This document shows, one piece after another, positions 11,625 to 24,403 of a stretch of 64,000 bases of DNA. The position numbers were made by a program, and so were the translations under genes. Every line of letters begins with the position of its first letter. Position 1 is the first letter of the stretch. Where the stretch lies: contig CM075353.1 of the NCBI GenBank assembly GCA_037693485.1, positions 4,102,001 through 4,166,000 of the forward strand, written 5' to 3'. The notes beneath the pieces were generated by a model, which was given only the letters and a program-made list of their open reading frames with translations, had not been told where the DNA came from and did not search any database. The stretch comes from Kitagawia praeruptora (Eukaryota > Streptophyta > Magnoliopsida > Apiales > Apiaceae).

Positions 11625-13971
11625 TTATGCTTGGAAAATTAATATCTTCAACATATCATTCCCTTTGTTCAGTTGATCTCCTTTAATTTCATGTACAGAC
11701 TGCACGACAGCCGGGTTGCAATTCCTTATCTCAATCATCTCCAAGCTGTATATATCTCCTATACCAATAGGAATCTCTTTAAGTTGATAACAGCCTTCCA
11801 ACTTTAAGTGCCTAAGGTTTGGAAATTGTTCAGTATAAGCACTCCATCGAACAATTTTGATGAACTTAAATGCCAAATGCTTGAGTTGACGGAACCCTCC
11901 ATCACTTGTTTCCCAGTGTTCACCACAGAATGCATCAAACTGTAATTTGAGAACTTCAAGGTTCGGGAGCATTCCAATTTTCTGCATTTCGTCCCATTTC
12001 AAAAAAGTAGATACCAGTGTGAGCTTCTTCAGTGTTGATGGAAACATATTTGGGCTCGACAACTCCTTATATGTGTACTTGTCATCTAAGGAACTGTCAT
12101 GGTTTAATTCGTTCTGCAAACTCAAATTTTCAAGATGTTCTAATTTATCGAGATTTGGAATCTCCAACATTGTGCATGAAGGATACAGTGGTGCTTTGAT
12201 GCCCAGCTTTCACAGATTTCCAGTAATTAACAAGACATCCCTGTAATTCTCAAGTGGAGACTGGTGCAAAAGAGTTTGCAAGTGTGGGAGACTTGAGCAG
12301 GGTGCCACAGGAGGTCCGATTCGATTTATCACCCTAAAGAGTGCTATTGGAAAACGTTGATTATCTATGTTTCCTTTTAGAATAAGATGTCTTAGCCTAT
12401 CTGACATCCAATTTACTTTCGGTACATATATAGCATTTCTATTTCTGTTATGTACAATAAGGGTTTCCAGATATTTGAGTAAATAAACTGACTTGGATAA
12501 AGTGTAATTATCATCTGGATGGTTATCTCCGGCCTTGATGCAAAGTGCAATATACCTTAATTTTAGTAGAGATCCTATTACAACTGGAATGTTAGATAGT
12601 CCAATACTAGATAAATCCATCACACTGAGATATTGGAATACCCGGAGAACATCAAACAGATGGTCATTTTGGAACATTATATTTGCATAAGAGTTAGCCG
12701 ATCCATTGCAACACAATATCGTTTGAACATTTGGATAAAAAGTCTTTGTAAATATCTTTTTAATCCGTTTAAATGAACTTGAAATATAATGCAGAGTTTA
12801 GGTGCCATAGGTGCAGATGGAGTTCCAAGATGAAAGTACCTTATCAGTTGCCTAATGAAATTCTCCTCATCAACTTCTTGAGAGTGAAGTCTTCGTGCGT
12901 TAGCATTTGATGCAAAAAATTCGCCTCACCTGCTTTTTTAATACACAATTCACGCAAGGCGTCATGAACAATACACGCTTTAATTCCACCATTGGACCTG
13001 CGCTTAGAAATTATTACCAGACTTCTTGAAATCAGATCGTTCAAGTAACATGCTGCTACCTCCTCCAAATTTCTTTCTGAGTCTTGAATTTTAATGAATC
13101 CCTCAGACACCCATAACAAAATTAACTTCCATGCTGGTATCTCGTAGTCCTCTGGGAATGCTGCAAAGTAGAGGAAACATGGTTTCAAGTGATCTGGCAA
13201 ATGGTTGTAACTCAGCACTAGCGTTTCCATGTACTGCTCTGGGGCATTACTAGCGATAGAGCTCATTTCATGGGCAACTTGACTCCACCAGCTTAGTGTC
13301 ATGTCACTTGCAAGAATCCCAGCTATCACTACAATTGAAAGTGGCAGCCTCTGACATTTTCTAGCTATATATGCCCCAATCTCAATCAAAGACGAAGGAC
13401 ATTTTTCTTCGAGAAACACCTTGTACTGAAGTAAATCCCAGCTTTCTTTCTCAGTTAAGAAACGCAAAGGATGCTGATACTGGACCCGTATAGGCAGATT
13501 TGCAAGTCGACTTGTGATCACTATTCTACTTCCCACATTGTCATCTGGAAAACACAACATCAAATCGTTCCAGTCCTTACCATCCCATATGTCATCCATG
13601 ACTACTAGATATCTTTGACCGCTCAGCCTTCGTTTCAGGGTTACACTTAATTCCATATCGCTGCAATTCTCAGTCTCAGCATCAAAACCTGATTTCAAGA
13701 TGCCAGATAAGAGATCACTCTTTTTAGGCTCTTGTGTGACCGTTGTCCAAGCACGAACATAGAAGTGATATACGATTGAAGGTTCATTAAAGATCCTCTT
13801 AACCAAAGTTGTCTTTCCTAGTCCAGCCATACCAACAACAGAAATAACCTGTAGCTGCTTTTTACCTCCCATAAGTTGCTCTATAAGCCTCCTTGCATCA
13901 TCCTCAAAACCAACCACACTTTCTTTTCCTGCATCATGTTGACGCCCCATTTTCTGAATAGAAGGTTCCAT
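11625..13971 (-). pseudogene. NB-LRR gene A, R1-like, disabled
   Basis: This is a close paralogue of gene C (60097-62493). The N-terminal 375 residues (12844-13971) are open, with P-loop GMAGLGKTT, AWTTVTQEPK, kinase 2 LVVMDDIWD, GSRIVITSR, RLPLS in place of GLPL, CFLYFAAFPEDY and VHD. A frameshift and local deletion near 12844-12900 then remove the segment linking NB-ARC to the LRR, and an extra stretch of about 75 bp lies near 12716-12800. The LRR part (11625-12716) has a TGA at 12210-12212 where gene C has CGA, a C-to-T nonsense change. There is no coiled-coil coding region upstream. It was presumably a cytoplasmic immune receptor and is now probably non-functional. Confidence 0.9.
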
Positions 13972-14635
13972 TGCTAAGATTTATAATTTATCTGATTGAT
14001 TTTTTTGGCTTTGTTTTGTTCTTGGTCTCTCTTGGTAATCTAGGCATAAGGTGTATTGCTCAAAAGTAATCCATAAAGTCAACTTTGTTGGCAAAAAAAC
14101 AAAAGACTTAATTGCACTTTGTAATCCCTGTATTTAGGCTAAAATTTACTTTGCATCTGAAATTTAAAATAATTGCAATTTGCAATTGTTTCAATCTTGC
14201 TACAGTTAGCATCCTTTTCACTCAATTCCGTCAAATATGACCGTTATCGTGTAACTTATGACTTGTGAAGGGTATAGCTGGTATTATTGAATACAAGGAT
14301 CAAATAAGTCATTACATATCAATATCTCTGCTCTCTTTATGTTTTTCATCTTAATTTATTTACACTGAGGAAGAATTGTGCCACGGAATTTACAGACTTG
14401 GAAAATGCACTAGAAGTTGCAACTCTGAAGGAGTATGCATTATGATATCTTGATGCCTTTGTATTCTACTCGATGATTTTGCATTACACTACTTTGATTG
14501 AGTGTGCAACATGCATCTTGATTCTTCTATCTTGCAAACTCTGTCAATCTTCATGTGTTGAGTAGAATGCATTTTAGCTGATTTTAAGCTATGCCATACT
14601 TCATACTGTTTTAAATTTAGAATGCATTAGAAATT
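13972..14635. other. Upstream region of gene A
   Basis: No gene is seen. The first 130 bp resemble the gene C upstream region (TGCTCAAAAGTAATCCATA), and 14105-14340 corresponds to 63486-63710. The segment 14398-14635 is absent from the equivalent place in unit C. The shared homology shows that the duplicated unit extends well beyond the genes. Confidence 0.7.
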
Positions 14636-15175
14636 ACATGCTTCGACTTTGCATTATAGACCTAAAATGCAAACTACTTAGGTTTCTGGTATATCAATGC
14701 TGCAAAGTCTTTAAATTATATTTTCCTAGGAACTCCGGTGAACAATTTAATAAATTAAAATGCCAAATGTTTGATCGAGCTGACAGAACTCACCATCATT
14801 TGTTTTTCAATGTAGAGGCTGGTTTGCAAGTCTGACCTGTAATCACTATTCTACTTCCAACATTGTCATCTGAAAAACACAACACCAAATCTTTCCAGTC
14901 CTTACCATCCCATGTCATCCATGAGTATCTCTGACCGCTCAGCCTTCATTTTAGATTGATGTTTAATTCCATATCACTGCAATTCTCAATCTCCGTATCA
15001 AAACTTGATTTTAAGATGCCAGATAAGCCATCACTCTTTTAGGCTCTTGTGTGACAGTTGTCCAGGCACGAACGTAGAATTGATATAAGATCAAAGGTTC
15101 ATTAACATTTTTAACTAAAGTTGTCCTTCCGACTCCAGCCATACCAACAACAGAACAAACTAACAACAACAGAAC
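14636..15175 (-). pseudogene. Internally deleted NB-LRR fragment, unit B
   Basis: It has the same structure as 10605-11114: a P-loop segment (GMAGVGRTT), the AWTTVTQEPK segment, part of kinase 2 and GSRIVITS, joined straight to an LRR tail. The Gly-Lys of the P-loop is changed (GRTT instead of GKTT). One-base losses break the frame, for example in the run after TQEPK. It is a non-coding relic. Confidence 0.75.
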
Positions 15176-15490
15176 AAACTAAACGGAACTATGCAAGAAT
15201 TGACTATAATTCTATAGTCACAACTCACAAGTGACCATACAACATTAAAGGGAACGATTACAAGTTACAAGTAATCTGAAGGTTCTTCCATTACTAGAAC
15301 AAATCGAAATTTATAAAATCAGAATAAATTATAAAGGTGGAATCATAGTCAGATATTAAGCGAGATCAGTCAATAATTGAATAAGCAAATAAAATATATA
15401 AGACCAGAGTACACATCATGAGTACATACTAGAGAGGTCTCAGCAATAAGTAAACAAGTAGAGTCTTTCAGAAGCAAAGCGAGCAGAGAT

Positions 15491-15672
15491 TATAAATGCT
15501 TAACCCCTTGAGTGTTCATTGAGTTTACGTGAGAATATATATACATGGAGCCAAGGATTTATTCCTTGGAACATTCCTTGAGACATTCCCTAAGTTGATA
15601 AATATAGTATTTAATATTACTACTGTCCATGATTTAAGCTAAAGTTCAGGGATAGTGGTTTGCTAGCTGTTA
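15491..15672 (-). repeat. 3' LTR of Copia 2 (182 bp)
   Basis: It matches 19992-20185 almost completely but lacks 12 bp in a short repeat of the ACATTCCTTGAGAC type. On the minus strand the termini are TAACAGC...TTTATA, not TG...CA. Both boundaries are fixed by the target duplication and the empty sites in the paralogous units. Confidence 0.92.
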
Positions 15673-18600
15673 CGCCCCCGCAAGATGGAGGATCCATTGG
15701 AGACTCCAATCTTGTGTCGCAGAAATAGAAATCGTGGTGTAGGAAGAGGCTTCGTCATAGAATCTGCAAGCTGGTCCTTTGTGGATATATAACAGACTTT
15801 GAGCTTGCCAGCCTGTACTTGTTGCCGAACAAAGTGATAATCCAGCGCTAGGTGTTTCATGCGGGAATGAAAAACAGGGTTGGGACTAAGGTAAGTGGCT
15901 CCAATGTTATCACAGTGGATGGTAGGAGGTTGTTTGTAAGAGACACCAAGCTCATGGAGTAAGTTCTGACTCCACTGAACTTCAGAGGAGGCATGTGCTA
16001 AGGCACGATATTCAGCCTCGGTAGAAAAACGAGCAACTGTGCGTTGTTTTGAGGATTTCCATGAGATGATGTTGGATCCCAAGTAAATCACGTAAACAGT
16101 AGTTGAGGTATGATCAACCTGATTACCACCCCAGTCGGCATCACTGAAACCGGTTAGAGTTAAGGAAGCATTACGTGTAAGTAGCAGGCCATGAAATATA
16201 GTTCCTTTAAGATAACGTACGACCCGTTTTAAAGCTTGCCAATGTAATTGGGAGGGTTTGTGCATGAACTGAGACAGCTTGTTGACAGCAAATGCAACAT
16301 CTGGCCTTGTGATTGACAAGTACTGAAGGGCACTGACCAATTGTCGGAAGAGTGTGGGATCAGCATTGGCACTCCCATCGGACATCGTTAAGGAGGAGGC
16401 TGTGGACATAGGAGTGGCAACCTCCTTGGCACCATCAAGCTTGAAGCGTTGAAGAAGATCTCGAATGTATTGTTGCTGATATAGAAAACAGCCATGTGAA
16501 AGATGAATGACTTCCACCCCTAGAAAGTAATTGAGCGATCCAAGGTCCTTCAGAGATAACCGGGCAGAAAATCGACCAAACAAGTCTGCCAAGAATTGAG
16601 GATTGTTGCCGGTAATCATAATGTCATCAACATAGACGAGAATATAAACAATAATGCCCTCGTGATTGTAAATGAATAGAGAAGCATCGGAGATAGAGTT
16701 GATGAACTTATTCTCCAGCAAGAATGAACTTAATGCCTTGTACCAGTCTCGGGGAGCTTGTCGCAGGCCATATATTGGCTTCTTAAGTTTGCAAATATGA
16801 TGCGGAAAAGATTTATGAATGAATCCTAGAGGTTGAACCATGTATACCTCATCAGTGAGAGTTCCTTGTAAAAATGCATTATTGATATCCAGTTGTTGAA
16901 AAGACCAACCGTTGGAGACAGCAAGAGAAAGCACAATGCGAATTGTTGTTGGTTTCACAACTGGACTGAAAGTTTCTGTGAAGTCAATTCCGGGTCGTTG
17001 ATGGAATCCTTTGGCGACAAGGCGAGCCTTATATCGCTCAATTGTGCCATCAGAGTTGCGTTTAATCCGGAACACCCACCTACATCCAACTACATTTTTA
17101 TTGCCATCACCAGGAACGAGATCCCATGTTCCATTATGCATAAGTGCATTAAATTCTGTGTTCATAGTGTTTCGCCAATTGATGTCCTGCATAGCTTGAC
17201 TAACACAAGTGGGTTCTAGAGAGGCTAGGGTAGGATGTCGTGAGGAAGGAATGGGGGGACTGTGTTTGACAACAGTGTTAGTGATGAAATTTGAATTGAA
17301 ATACTTGGGGTTGGGCTGGCGAACACGACGAGGTCGGTTATGAGGCTCAGTGGTAGATGGAATGGAAGATGTGGGCGTGGTTGAGGTGTCAGAAGGTGAT
17401 GTGAGTGATTGTGACTGGGAGGGAGGTGGTGAGCTAGTTGATGGTGATATGGATTCATCATAGGGAACTATGGTTGGGTTTTGTTGGTCAGTGGAGAGTG
17501 TAGGTGTATGTGGAATGGTGTTGACAGGTTCGTGAGAATGGAAGGTCGGGTATGATGGCAGGTTCAGTGATGGACTAGGTGGAATAGAGGCTGCAGGTTC
17601 TGTGTTGTTCCTGGAAGAAAAATCAGTGAGAAGCAACTCCGTAGCCAGTGGAGAACCAGTAGATGTACCTGCCAAAGGAAGAATATGCTCGACAAATTTG
17701 ACATGCCTACTGTGAAACAGTCTGTTAGTAGCGACATCAAAGCACTTATAGGAAGATTTAGAGGGTGAATAACCAAGAAAAAGACAAGGTTTAGATTTTG
17801 GTTGAACCTTTGACTGATTGTATGGTTTCAACCAGGGATAGCACAAGCAACCAAAAATTTTTAATCGATGATAGGATGGCATGTTCCCAAATAACAGTGC
17901 ATAGGGTGTGCGAAAATTAAGAAGTTTAGAGGGCATTCTGTTGATCAAGTAAACGACAGCTTGAAATGCATGAGACCAGAATTTGAGGGGCATGGAGGCA
18001 TGATGAAGAAGAGTGAGGCCTGTCTCAACAACATGACGATGTCGACGCTCAGCTTGGCCATTGTGTTCTGGTGTATGGGGTGGTGTGGTGAAGTGAGAAA
18101 TTCCTAATGAGCTGAAGATGGGAGTAAGAGCTTGATATTCACCACCATTGTCAGAATATACAGAAATAATTTGTAATTGAAAAAAATTTTCCACGACCAA
18201 TTTGAACTGTTGAAAGATAGACTTGACATCAGATTTTTGTGTTAGTGGATATAGCCAAATATATTTAGTAAAATGGTCAACAAAAATTACATAATATTTG
18301 AAGCCATTAATGGAGGGTGTAGTTGGTCCCCAAACATCGGTATAAACTAACTGCAAAGGTCGAGTGCTTGAAAGGGAAGAAGTGCCAAAAGGAAGCTTAT
18401 GACTTTTAGTACAAGCACAGGCATTACAATGTAATTTGTAGTCAGTGGGAACATTGTTCATGATTTTGTGTCCTAGAAGAAAGGTACGAAGTACCGAAAA
18501 GGAAGGATGTCCTAAACGGTGATGCCATTCCGCAATTTGAGACTTGAGAGTGACATGAAGATGTGGTGAGATGGTGGATGTGGCATAGTAAACATCATTT

Positions 18601-19898
18601 CGGTTCTCCCCGCGCATAAGAGTCGCCCCCGTGCTGAGATCCTTTACCAAGAACTGTAGAGGAAAGAATTCAACGGAAACCTTATTAGTAGTATAGAATT
18701 TAGAAACAGAGATTAAATTCTTATTGATGGTTGGAACACAAAGAACATTTTTTAGATCGAAAGCACGAGTGCCAGAGTGTAATGTGGATGTGCCAGTATG
18801 AGTTATCGGCAAACCTATGTCGTTACCAACCAGAACTTCATCTGGTCCACCATATTCAGAGTGTTGATGGAGATTAGTCATATCAGGAGTCACATGGTGT
18901 GATGCCCCTGTGTCAAAAAGCCATGGTTGTGGCGCTTGCGGTGAAAACTGAGTGACATTGGCAACTGGATTGACGACTTCAATATCATTTTCCTTAAGAA
19001 GACGAGCAAACTTTCGTCACTCTTTAGTGCCATGCGTATGCAAATCACAGAAGGAGCAGTAGAGTGTTGATCTGGAGCCAGAGTGTGGTCGAGATGTCCA
19101 GTTTGACCGTGAGTAATGCTGAAAACGAGCAGTACCATGGAAATTGTTGCGCTGACCTTGATTGTGAGGTTTATAAGCTGGGCGACCTCTTGCATTATGA
19201 TTGTAAGATGGGCGATTGTTTTCATTTCTTTGTGCATAGTTGGCTGTAACAACACTGGGTTCCATTGAGCTTTTCTTTAAGCCTCTTTCATGGTCTATAA
19301 CCTTTTCATGGAGTTCAGCAAAGGACATAGGTGATTCTCGTACCTTGATTGCAGCAGCAAGTTCTTTGTAGTCTTCTCCTAAACCAACAAGTGTGTGAAG
19401 CACAAGATCATCATCGGATATTGTTTGTCCAACGAGACCGAGTTCATCAGCAGTAGCCTTCATGTCGTGGAGATATTCTTCAATTGGATGTGATCCACAT
19501 GTGTTGTGTATAAGATGACTTTTGAGTGATATGATTCTGGATCGAGAGTTATTTGCATAAAGAGTAACCAGTCTTTCCCACATCTCATCAGCAGTGGTAG
19601 CAGTGGATATGAGAGGTTGAATTGTTTCATGGCAGCTTCATAGCATGGCATTGAGAATGATTTGGTCTTGACGATTCCATATGGTGTATAGAGGATTTAA
19701 AACCCCTGCTTCCAGAGTTTTTGCTGGAATTATGACAGATTTTTCAATGTAGCCAATGACTCCGAGACCTATGAGCACTAACCTGACTTGTGTGCGCCAG
19801 ACATTAAAGTTGGAAGTGGTTAGTTTTGTGGGCATGTGAGTAGGTGCATTGACCTGAACAACAGTTGTGGCAGAGGTGATTTTAATGGAATGAGTCAT
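15663..19898 (-). pseudogene. Copia 2 gag-pol polyprotein with two in-frame stops
   Basis: All pieces share one frame from an ATG at 19898 to the stop at 15663-15665. Gag carries TGA at 19638-19640 and a second TGA at 19017-19019, which replaces the last Cys of the CCHC zinc knuckle (CSFC...H...). After that the frame is open for about 1,100 residues. It includes protease DTGAS, an integrase zinc finger with CNACACTKSHKLPF, DDE residues in YTDVWGP, YSDNGGE and NGQAERRH, reverse transcriptase YVDDIMITGN and RNase H (STEAEYRAL). The stop codon itself lies inside the 3' LTR, so the reading frame runs across the polypurine tract. Confidence 0.92.
15673..15685 (-). other. Polypurine tract of Copia 2
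   Basis: The minus strand reads TCTTGCGGGGGCG directly before the LTR start TAACAGC. The G-run adjoining the LTR is the expected plus-strand primer, although a C interrupts it near the boundary. Confidence 0.6.
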
Positions 19899-19977
19899 AG
19901 TTAAATAAAGGGAAGATGATGAAGAACAGAGGAGGATCAAAGAAGATGAGGATCGAAGAGGGTGCGTTTAAGCGTGA

Positions 19978-19991
19978 TAGCTCTGATACCA
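19978..19991 (-). other. Primer-binding site of Copia 2
   Basis: The minus strand reads TGGTATCAGAGCTA immediately after the 5' LTR, the standard complement to the 3' end of plant initiator tRNA-Met. There is no gap between LTR and primer site. Confidence 0.9.
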
Positions 19992-20185
19992 TATAAATGC
20001 TTAACCCCTTGAGTGTTCATTGAGTTTACGTGAGAATATATATACATGGAGCCAAGGATTTATTCCTTGGAACATTCTTTGAAACATTCCTTGAGACATT
20101 CCCTAAGTTGATAAATATAGTATTTAATATTACTACTGTCCATGATTTAAGCTAAAGTTCAGGGATAGTGGTTTGCTAGCTGTTA
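19992..20185 (-). repeat. 5' LTR of Copia 2 (194 bp)
   Basis: This is the promoter-side LTR of the minus-strand element. Its inner end directly meets the primer site at 19991. The termini are the same TA...TA type as in the partner LTR. It is 12 bp longer than the partner through one extra repeat of the ACATTC unit. Confidence 0.92.
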
Positions 20186-20460
20186 GAGATGTCCATGTGG
20201 CTATTGCCTCGTTTGTTTCTTACATCTTTTAGTCTCTTTCCTACGAAACTGGAAGAAGCAACCGGTAAGAATAAATGCAAAAATCTTTGAAAAACATACC
20301 GGTATTCAGATGAGGTACACCGGTGTCATTCAGTTCCTGACATTTAATTATAAAAACAAGAATATCTTTAAAGAATCTCTACAGAACTGCTTTCATTAGT
20401 TAAACACCATTTTTAAGATGTCAAGAGAAGCAATATTTACGCACCTTGGATAGGAAAACA

Positions 20461-21103
20461 TTATGCTTGGAAAATTGATATCTTCAACATATCATTCCCT
20501 TTGTTCAGTTGATCTTCTTTAATTTCATGTGCAGACTACACGACAGCGGGTTACAATTCCTAATCTCAATCATCTCCAAGCTGTATATATCTCCTATACC
20601 AATAGGAATCTCTGTAAGTTGATAACAGCCTTCCAACTTTAAGTGCTGAAGGTTTGGAAATTGTTCAGTATAAGCACTCCATCGAACAATTTTGATGAAC
20701 TTAAATGCCAAATGTTTGAGTTGACGGAACCCGCCATCACTTGTTTCCCAGTGTTCTCCGCAGAATGTATTGAACTGTAATTTTAGAACTTCGAGGTTCG
20801 GCAGCATTCCAATTTTCTGCATTTCGTCCCATTTCAAAAAAGTAGATACCAGTGTGAGCTTCTTCAGAGTTGATGGAAACATATTTGGGCTCGACAACTC
20901 CTTATATGTAAACTTGTCCTCTAAGGAAATGAACTCAACGTTCTGCAAAATCAAACTCAAATTTTCAAGATGTTCTAATTTATCGAGATTTGGAATCTCC
21001 AACATTGTGCGTGAATAATGCAGTGGTGCTTTGATGCCCAGCTTTCGCAGATTTCTAGTAAATAACAAGATATCCGTGTTGTGGTAAAGTACAGACCGGT
21101 GCC
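20461..21103 (-). pseudogene. NB-LRR gene B, 3' (LRR) half
   Basis: This encodes the last leucine-rich repeats (PNLDKLEHLENLSL, MFPSTLKKLTLVST, FRQLKHLAF) and closely follows gene C from its C terminus back to the region of TLLHPSELYHYRDI. A one-base deletion near 20544 shifts the C-terminal frame, so the expected stop at 20461-20463 is out of frame. At 21103 the gene is cut by the LTR of a 17.7-kb Gypsy element. The sequence resumes at 38850 with the duplicated target GTGC. Confidence 0.92.
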
Positions 21104-22578
21104 TGATGTGGTATATTTTTGAGTTCGTTCTCAGGGAGGCAGGTTTTATCAATTTTAATTTAATTGTCACGAATTATTTCTAAATTAAAAACCATTATTG
21201 AGAATTTTTATAAAACTAAATAATGTAAATAAATGCGTTTTAAAGTCGATTTACTAAAAGTCTAGGGCAACCGGGTTCACCATGTTTACACCGAAACAAA
21301 TTATATGGATATAGTAATTTAACGGATTTTAAATAATCAGAGCATTTGCTAATCTTTTTCAAGCATTAATGCTCTCGGAAATCAAATTATGATCTCGCAC
21401 TAAAATTCAATTCCGCTATTCGTATGTACGCCTCTAGTGAATAAAATCTCTCGATCTATTATTCCTATTCGTAAATAATTAATTAATGATACCAGCCGAT
21501 AACACAAATTAAATTTTATAACATATCGATTAGAATTATTTTATACCCGTTTAAACTACTAATAAAATTAAAGCATTATTGTGGTGTAAACAAGGCTTCC
21601 CCTTATACCCTAGAAATAAACTACTCACACATGCTATTAATAGAAACGACAAAAATATTTAAACAACACATATAAAACATATATTAATAAACAAGATAAA
21701 ATTTAGGAGTACCTCAAATTTACAATAGAATGGAGAATCAAGCCAAATTGTACATAAAAGAGAAGAAAACCAAGCCCCTAATTTTAGCTCCTAGCCGAAT
21801 GGAAAAAAATGTACAGAATGAAAAATGGTGTAAAGTAGTGTAATGATTACACTCTTTTTGTTTTTATGATGGTACAGAGAATGGAAATGTAATTTGATAT
21901 GTAGTGCTCCAGTTTCTTCTCTGTCCGTCCGTGTTGGTTTTTTCTTTCTGAACAAATGCCTTCTGTCTTTTATAGGATAATGAATACATATGAAAGCAAT
22001 CATGGAAGTCATAGTCCAAGATCATGCTGTATTTTTTTCTTCCCAAGATTGCTGCATTTACTGCTTTTTCAAGGCTTACTGCTTTTCTTTTCAAAGATGC
22101 CTGCTCCGTAATTTGCTGGCTGTCTTCTCTGTCCGTCCTGCATTTGCTGATTTCTTCTTCTTCAACTTTTCAAATTTTACTTTTTTGCTTTTCACTTTTT
22201 CACTTTATCTAAAATCCGAAAATTCATTTATTCCTCAGATTTCGAGATGCTCCAATCGAATTTTTGCTTAATTAATCCCTCCAAATTGAAGATAATTTCA
22301 GAAGCTTAGCGTGGACTGTAAGATCGTCCAAATCTGACTCCTACAACTCCAGATATGAATTAAATACTGTAGGAAGTGGGTGTAGCTCAATAAATCCGAA
22401 TTTCTTCCAATTTTAGCTCCAAAATAGCTCTTTAAACCCAAATTCCTCCAAATTTAGAAATTCTTGTCTCCTGAAATAAAACATCAAAATTAATTCAATA
22501 AATATCCAAATCAATGCAAAATGCAATTAAATGTGGGAATAAAATTATATAAAATGTATATAAAAATATATCTTATCA
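21104..22578 (-). repeat. 3' LTR of the Gypsy element
   Basis: It runs from TGATGTGG to ATCTTATCA on the plus strand and pairs with 37377-38849. A minus-strand TATA box (TATAAAAG) sits at about 21967-21974. It abuts gene B directly. Confidence 0.95.
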
Positions 22579-22592
22579 AATATCCCCACACT
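22579..22592 (-). other. Polypurine tract of the Gypsy element
   Basis: The minus strand reads AGTGTGGGGATATT immediately before the 3' LTR start TGATAAGA. The same AGTGTGGGGA core recurs near 23300-23310 and 24232-24242. Confidence 0.8.
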
Positions 22593-24403
22593 AAGCATTT
22601 GCACGTCCTCGGACAAATAAGCGAAATAAAAACTAAATCCTAACTAATATCATTTTTGTAGATGACACGATTGCACTGAGCACGTGCAACAAGCCGTTAA
22701 ACCCCTAGGCAGCCCTAGTAGGACGAGTGTTGTCTCGTGAGGGTTTATAGTGAATATACCCACAAAATTCATCTAGCTCATGCAAAAGACCACACATCAA
22801 CACAACACCACACACACCTGTCCTCTCATGTCATAATCGGCTTAAGAATCAAAATGAAAATGCAATGCCTTGGTGTCTAAAGTGCAAGTATCCATATAGC
22901 GTACTCAAAGAAGATGCATAAGATCATAGAAATTCATGTCAAATGTAAGAATAAGTTGGTAAACATGCTAAGCACACAAGAGCACATCTTTAAGACACAA
23001 CCTGGGATATCCTATGCAAAAGCAATAACTCACCATTCACTCACAAAAATATTCACTCAAAACAAAGGGTAAGTGTATCACTCAACTCCAACAATATCAT
23101 AAACATGCTTCATCCTTGGTATCAATCTAACCTTTAACGCAACATACATCATTGATGACAATCAAAAGGTCTTTGTTAAGGTTGTAACGGGGCTAGGGAT
23201 AAGGTATGTCAAGAAAGCCAAAGAAGGTTAAGTCAAAAGCTAGTACCTGACATTGAAGTTCAATCAACTCCCATAATTATTAAAACCTATAAATATTTCC
23301 CCACACTTGAGCTTTTATTTATAAACAACTTGACTAGTCGAATCAAAGTAGGATCACAAAGAATAAGTATGCTCTCGTATTTATTTAATTAATTCTTTTT
23401 TTTTGCAAGAGAGCTAAATAATAGCAAGAAAAATGATCCATAAATATGATTTCAAACTTCGACTAACAAGCTATGAACCAAACCCCAAATATTCCCCCAA
23501 AGTTATGATCATTAATAAACCCCCCCTTTTATGCACACCTTATCACTCCCTTAAGCACAATACTAGCCTTTGACAATTGGGTTCAAAATTAATGTAAGGC
23601 CAATACAATAAAAATGATATATGGCAGGTACATGGTGTGTCACCGAAAGAACAAGATTAGGCTCAAAGGGTTAACTAATGGATCATGTATAATGGTTTGG
23701 ATATATAGGAAATATGAGGTTATCCTATTGCCTTTATCATGTTATCATCAATTAATGTCATGCATCTCAAGAAAGATCTCAAGCAAGTGCTAGCAATGCA
23801 AACGACAAGTGGACACTCAAGCAAACGAAAAATCATGCAAAAGATATGCATATAGGCTCAAAACTCACTTGGTGTGACAAAGCATAATCAATCCCAAATA
23901 ACAGTCTCTCTAACGCACCTACTTGTAATCAAAGCATATAGACCAAATTACCTTGCACATATTCATGGCATTCTAATCATTTAGCACATTCAATAAGTCT
24001 ACTAGTTTCTACTTGCTAGCGTACGTGTGTGCACAAGAACATCACATATCACTTCTCAATCAAAAGCATCCATAAACACAAGATTCCTAAGCATGCATGG
24101 GTGCATTTTCACAAGTAATCTTCACATGACTAGAATTATTTTTGGCATTTTTCAAATTTTTTAATTTTTTTGGATTTTTAAATATATATTTTTTAATTTT
24201 TTTATATACACTACGTTGAGAACACCGAGAACACCTCCCCACACTTAAGCGAGTCAATGTCCTCAATGACTCATTAACTAACCAAAGAAATCAACAATAT
24301 ATAAAACAAAAGGAAAAAAGAACTCCCCTTTGCAGAAGTATGATCCATGGGTTGCCTCCCAAGAAGCGCTTTTGTTTAACGTCGTTGGCTCGACTCAGCT
24401 GGT
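22593..24403 (-). other. Gypsy element 3' non-coding region
   Basis: About 1.8 kb lies between the integrase stop and the polypurine tract. Athila elements often carry an env-like frame here, but none is visible. Two extra copies of the polypurine-tract core occur, at about 23300 and 24235. The rest is AT-rich with no supported feature. Confidence 0.7.

Larger units (their letters stand above)
15491..20185 (-). mobile_element. Copia element 2, complete structure, TSD GAGAT
   Basis: The element has two short LTRs (15491-15672 and 19992-20185), an initiator-tRNA-Met-type primer site, gag-pol and a polypurine tract. A perfect 5-bp target duplication GAGAT flanks it (15486-15490, 20186-20190). 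The empty site is visible in units A and C (GCAGAGATGTCCATG). It is inserted in the 3' flank of NB-LRR gene B. The LTRs differ mainly by a 12-bp indel, so the insertion is recent. Confidence 0.93.
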
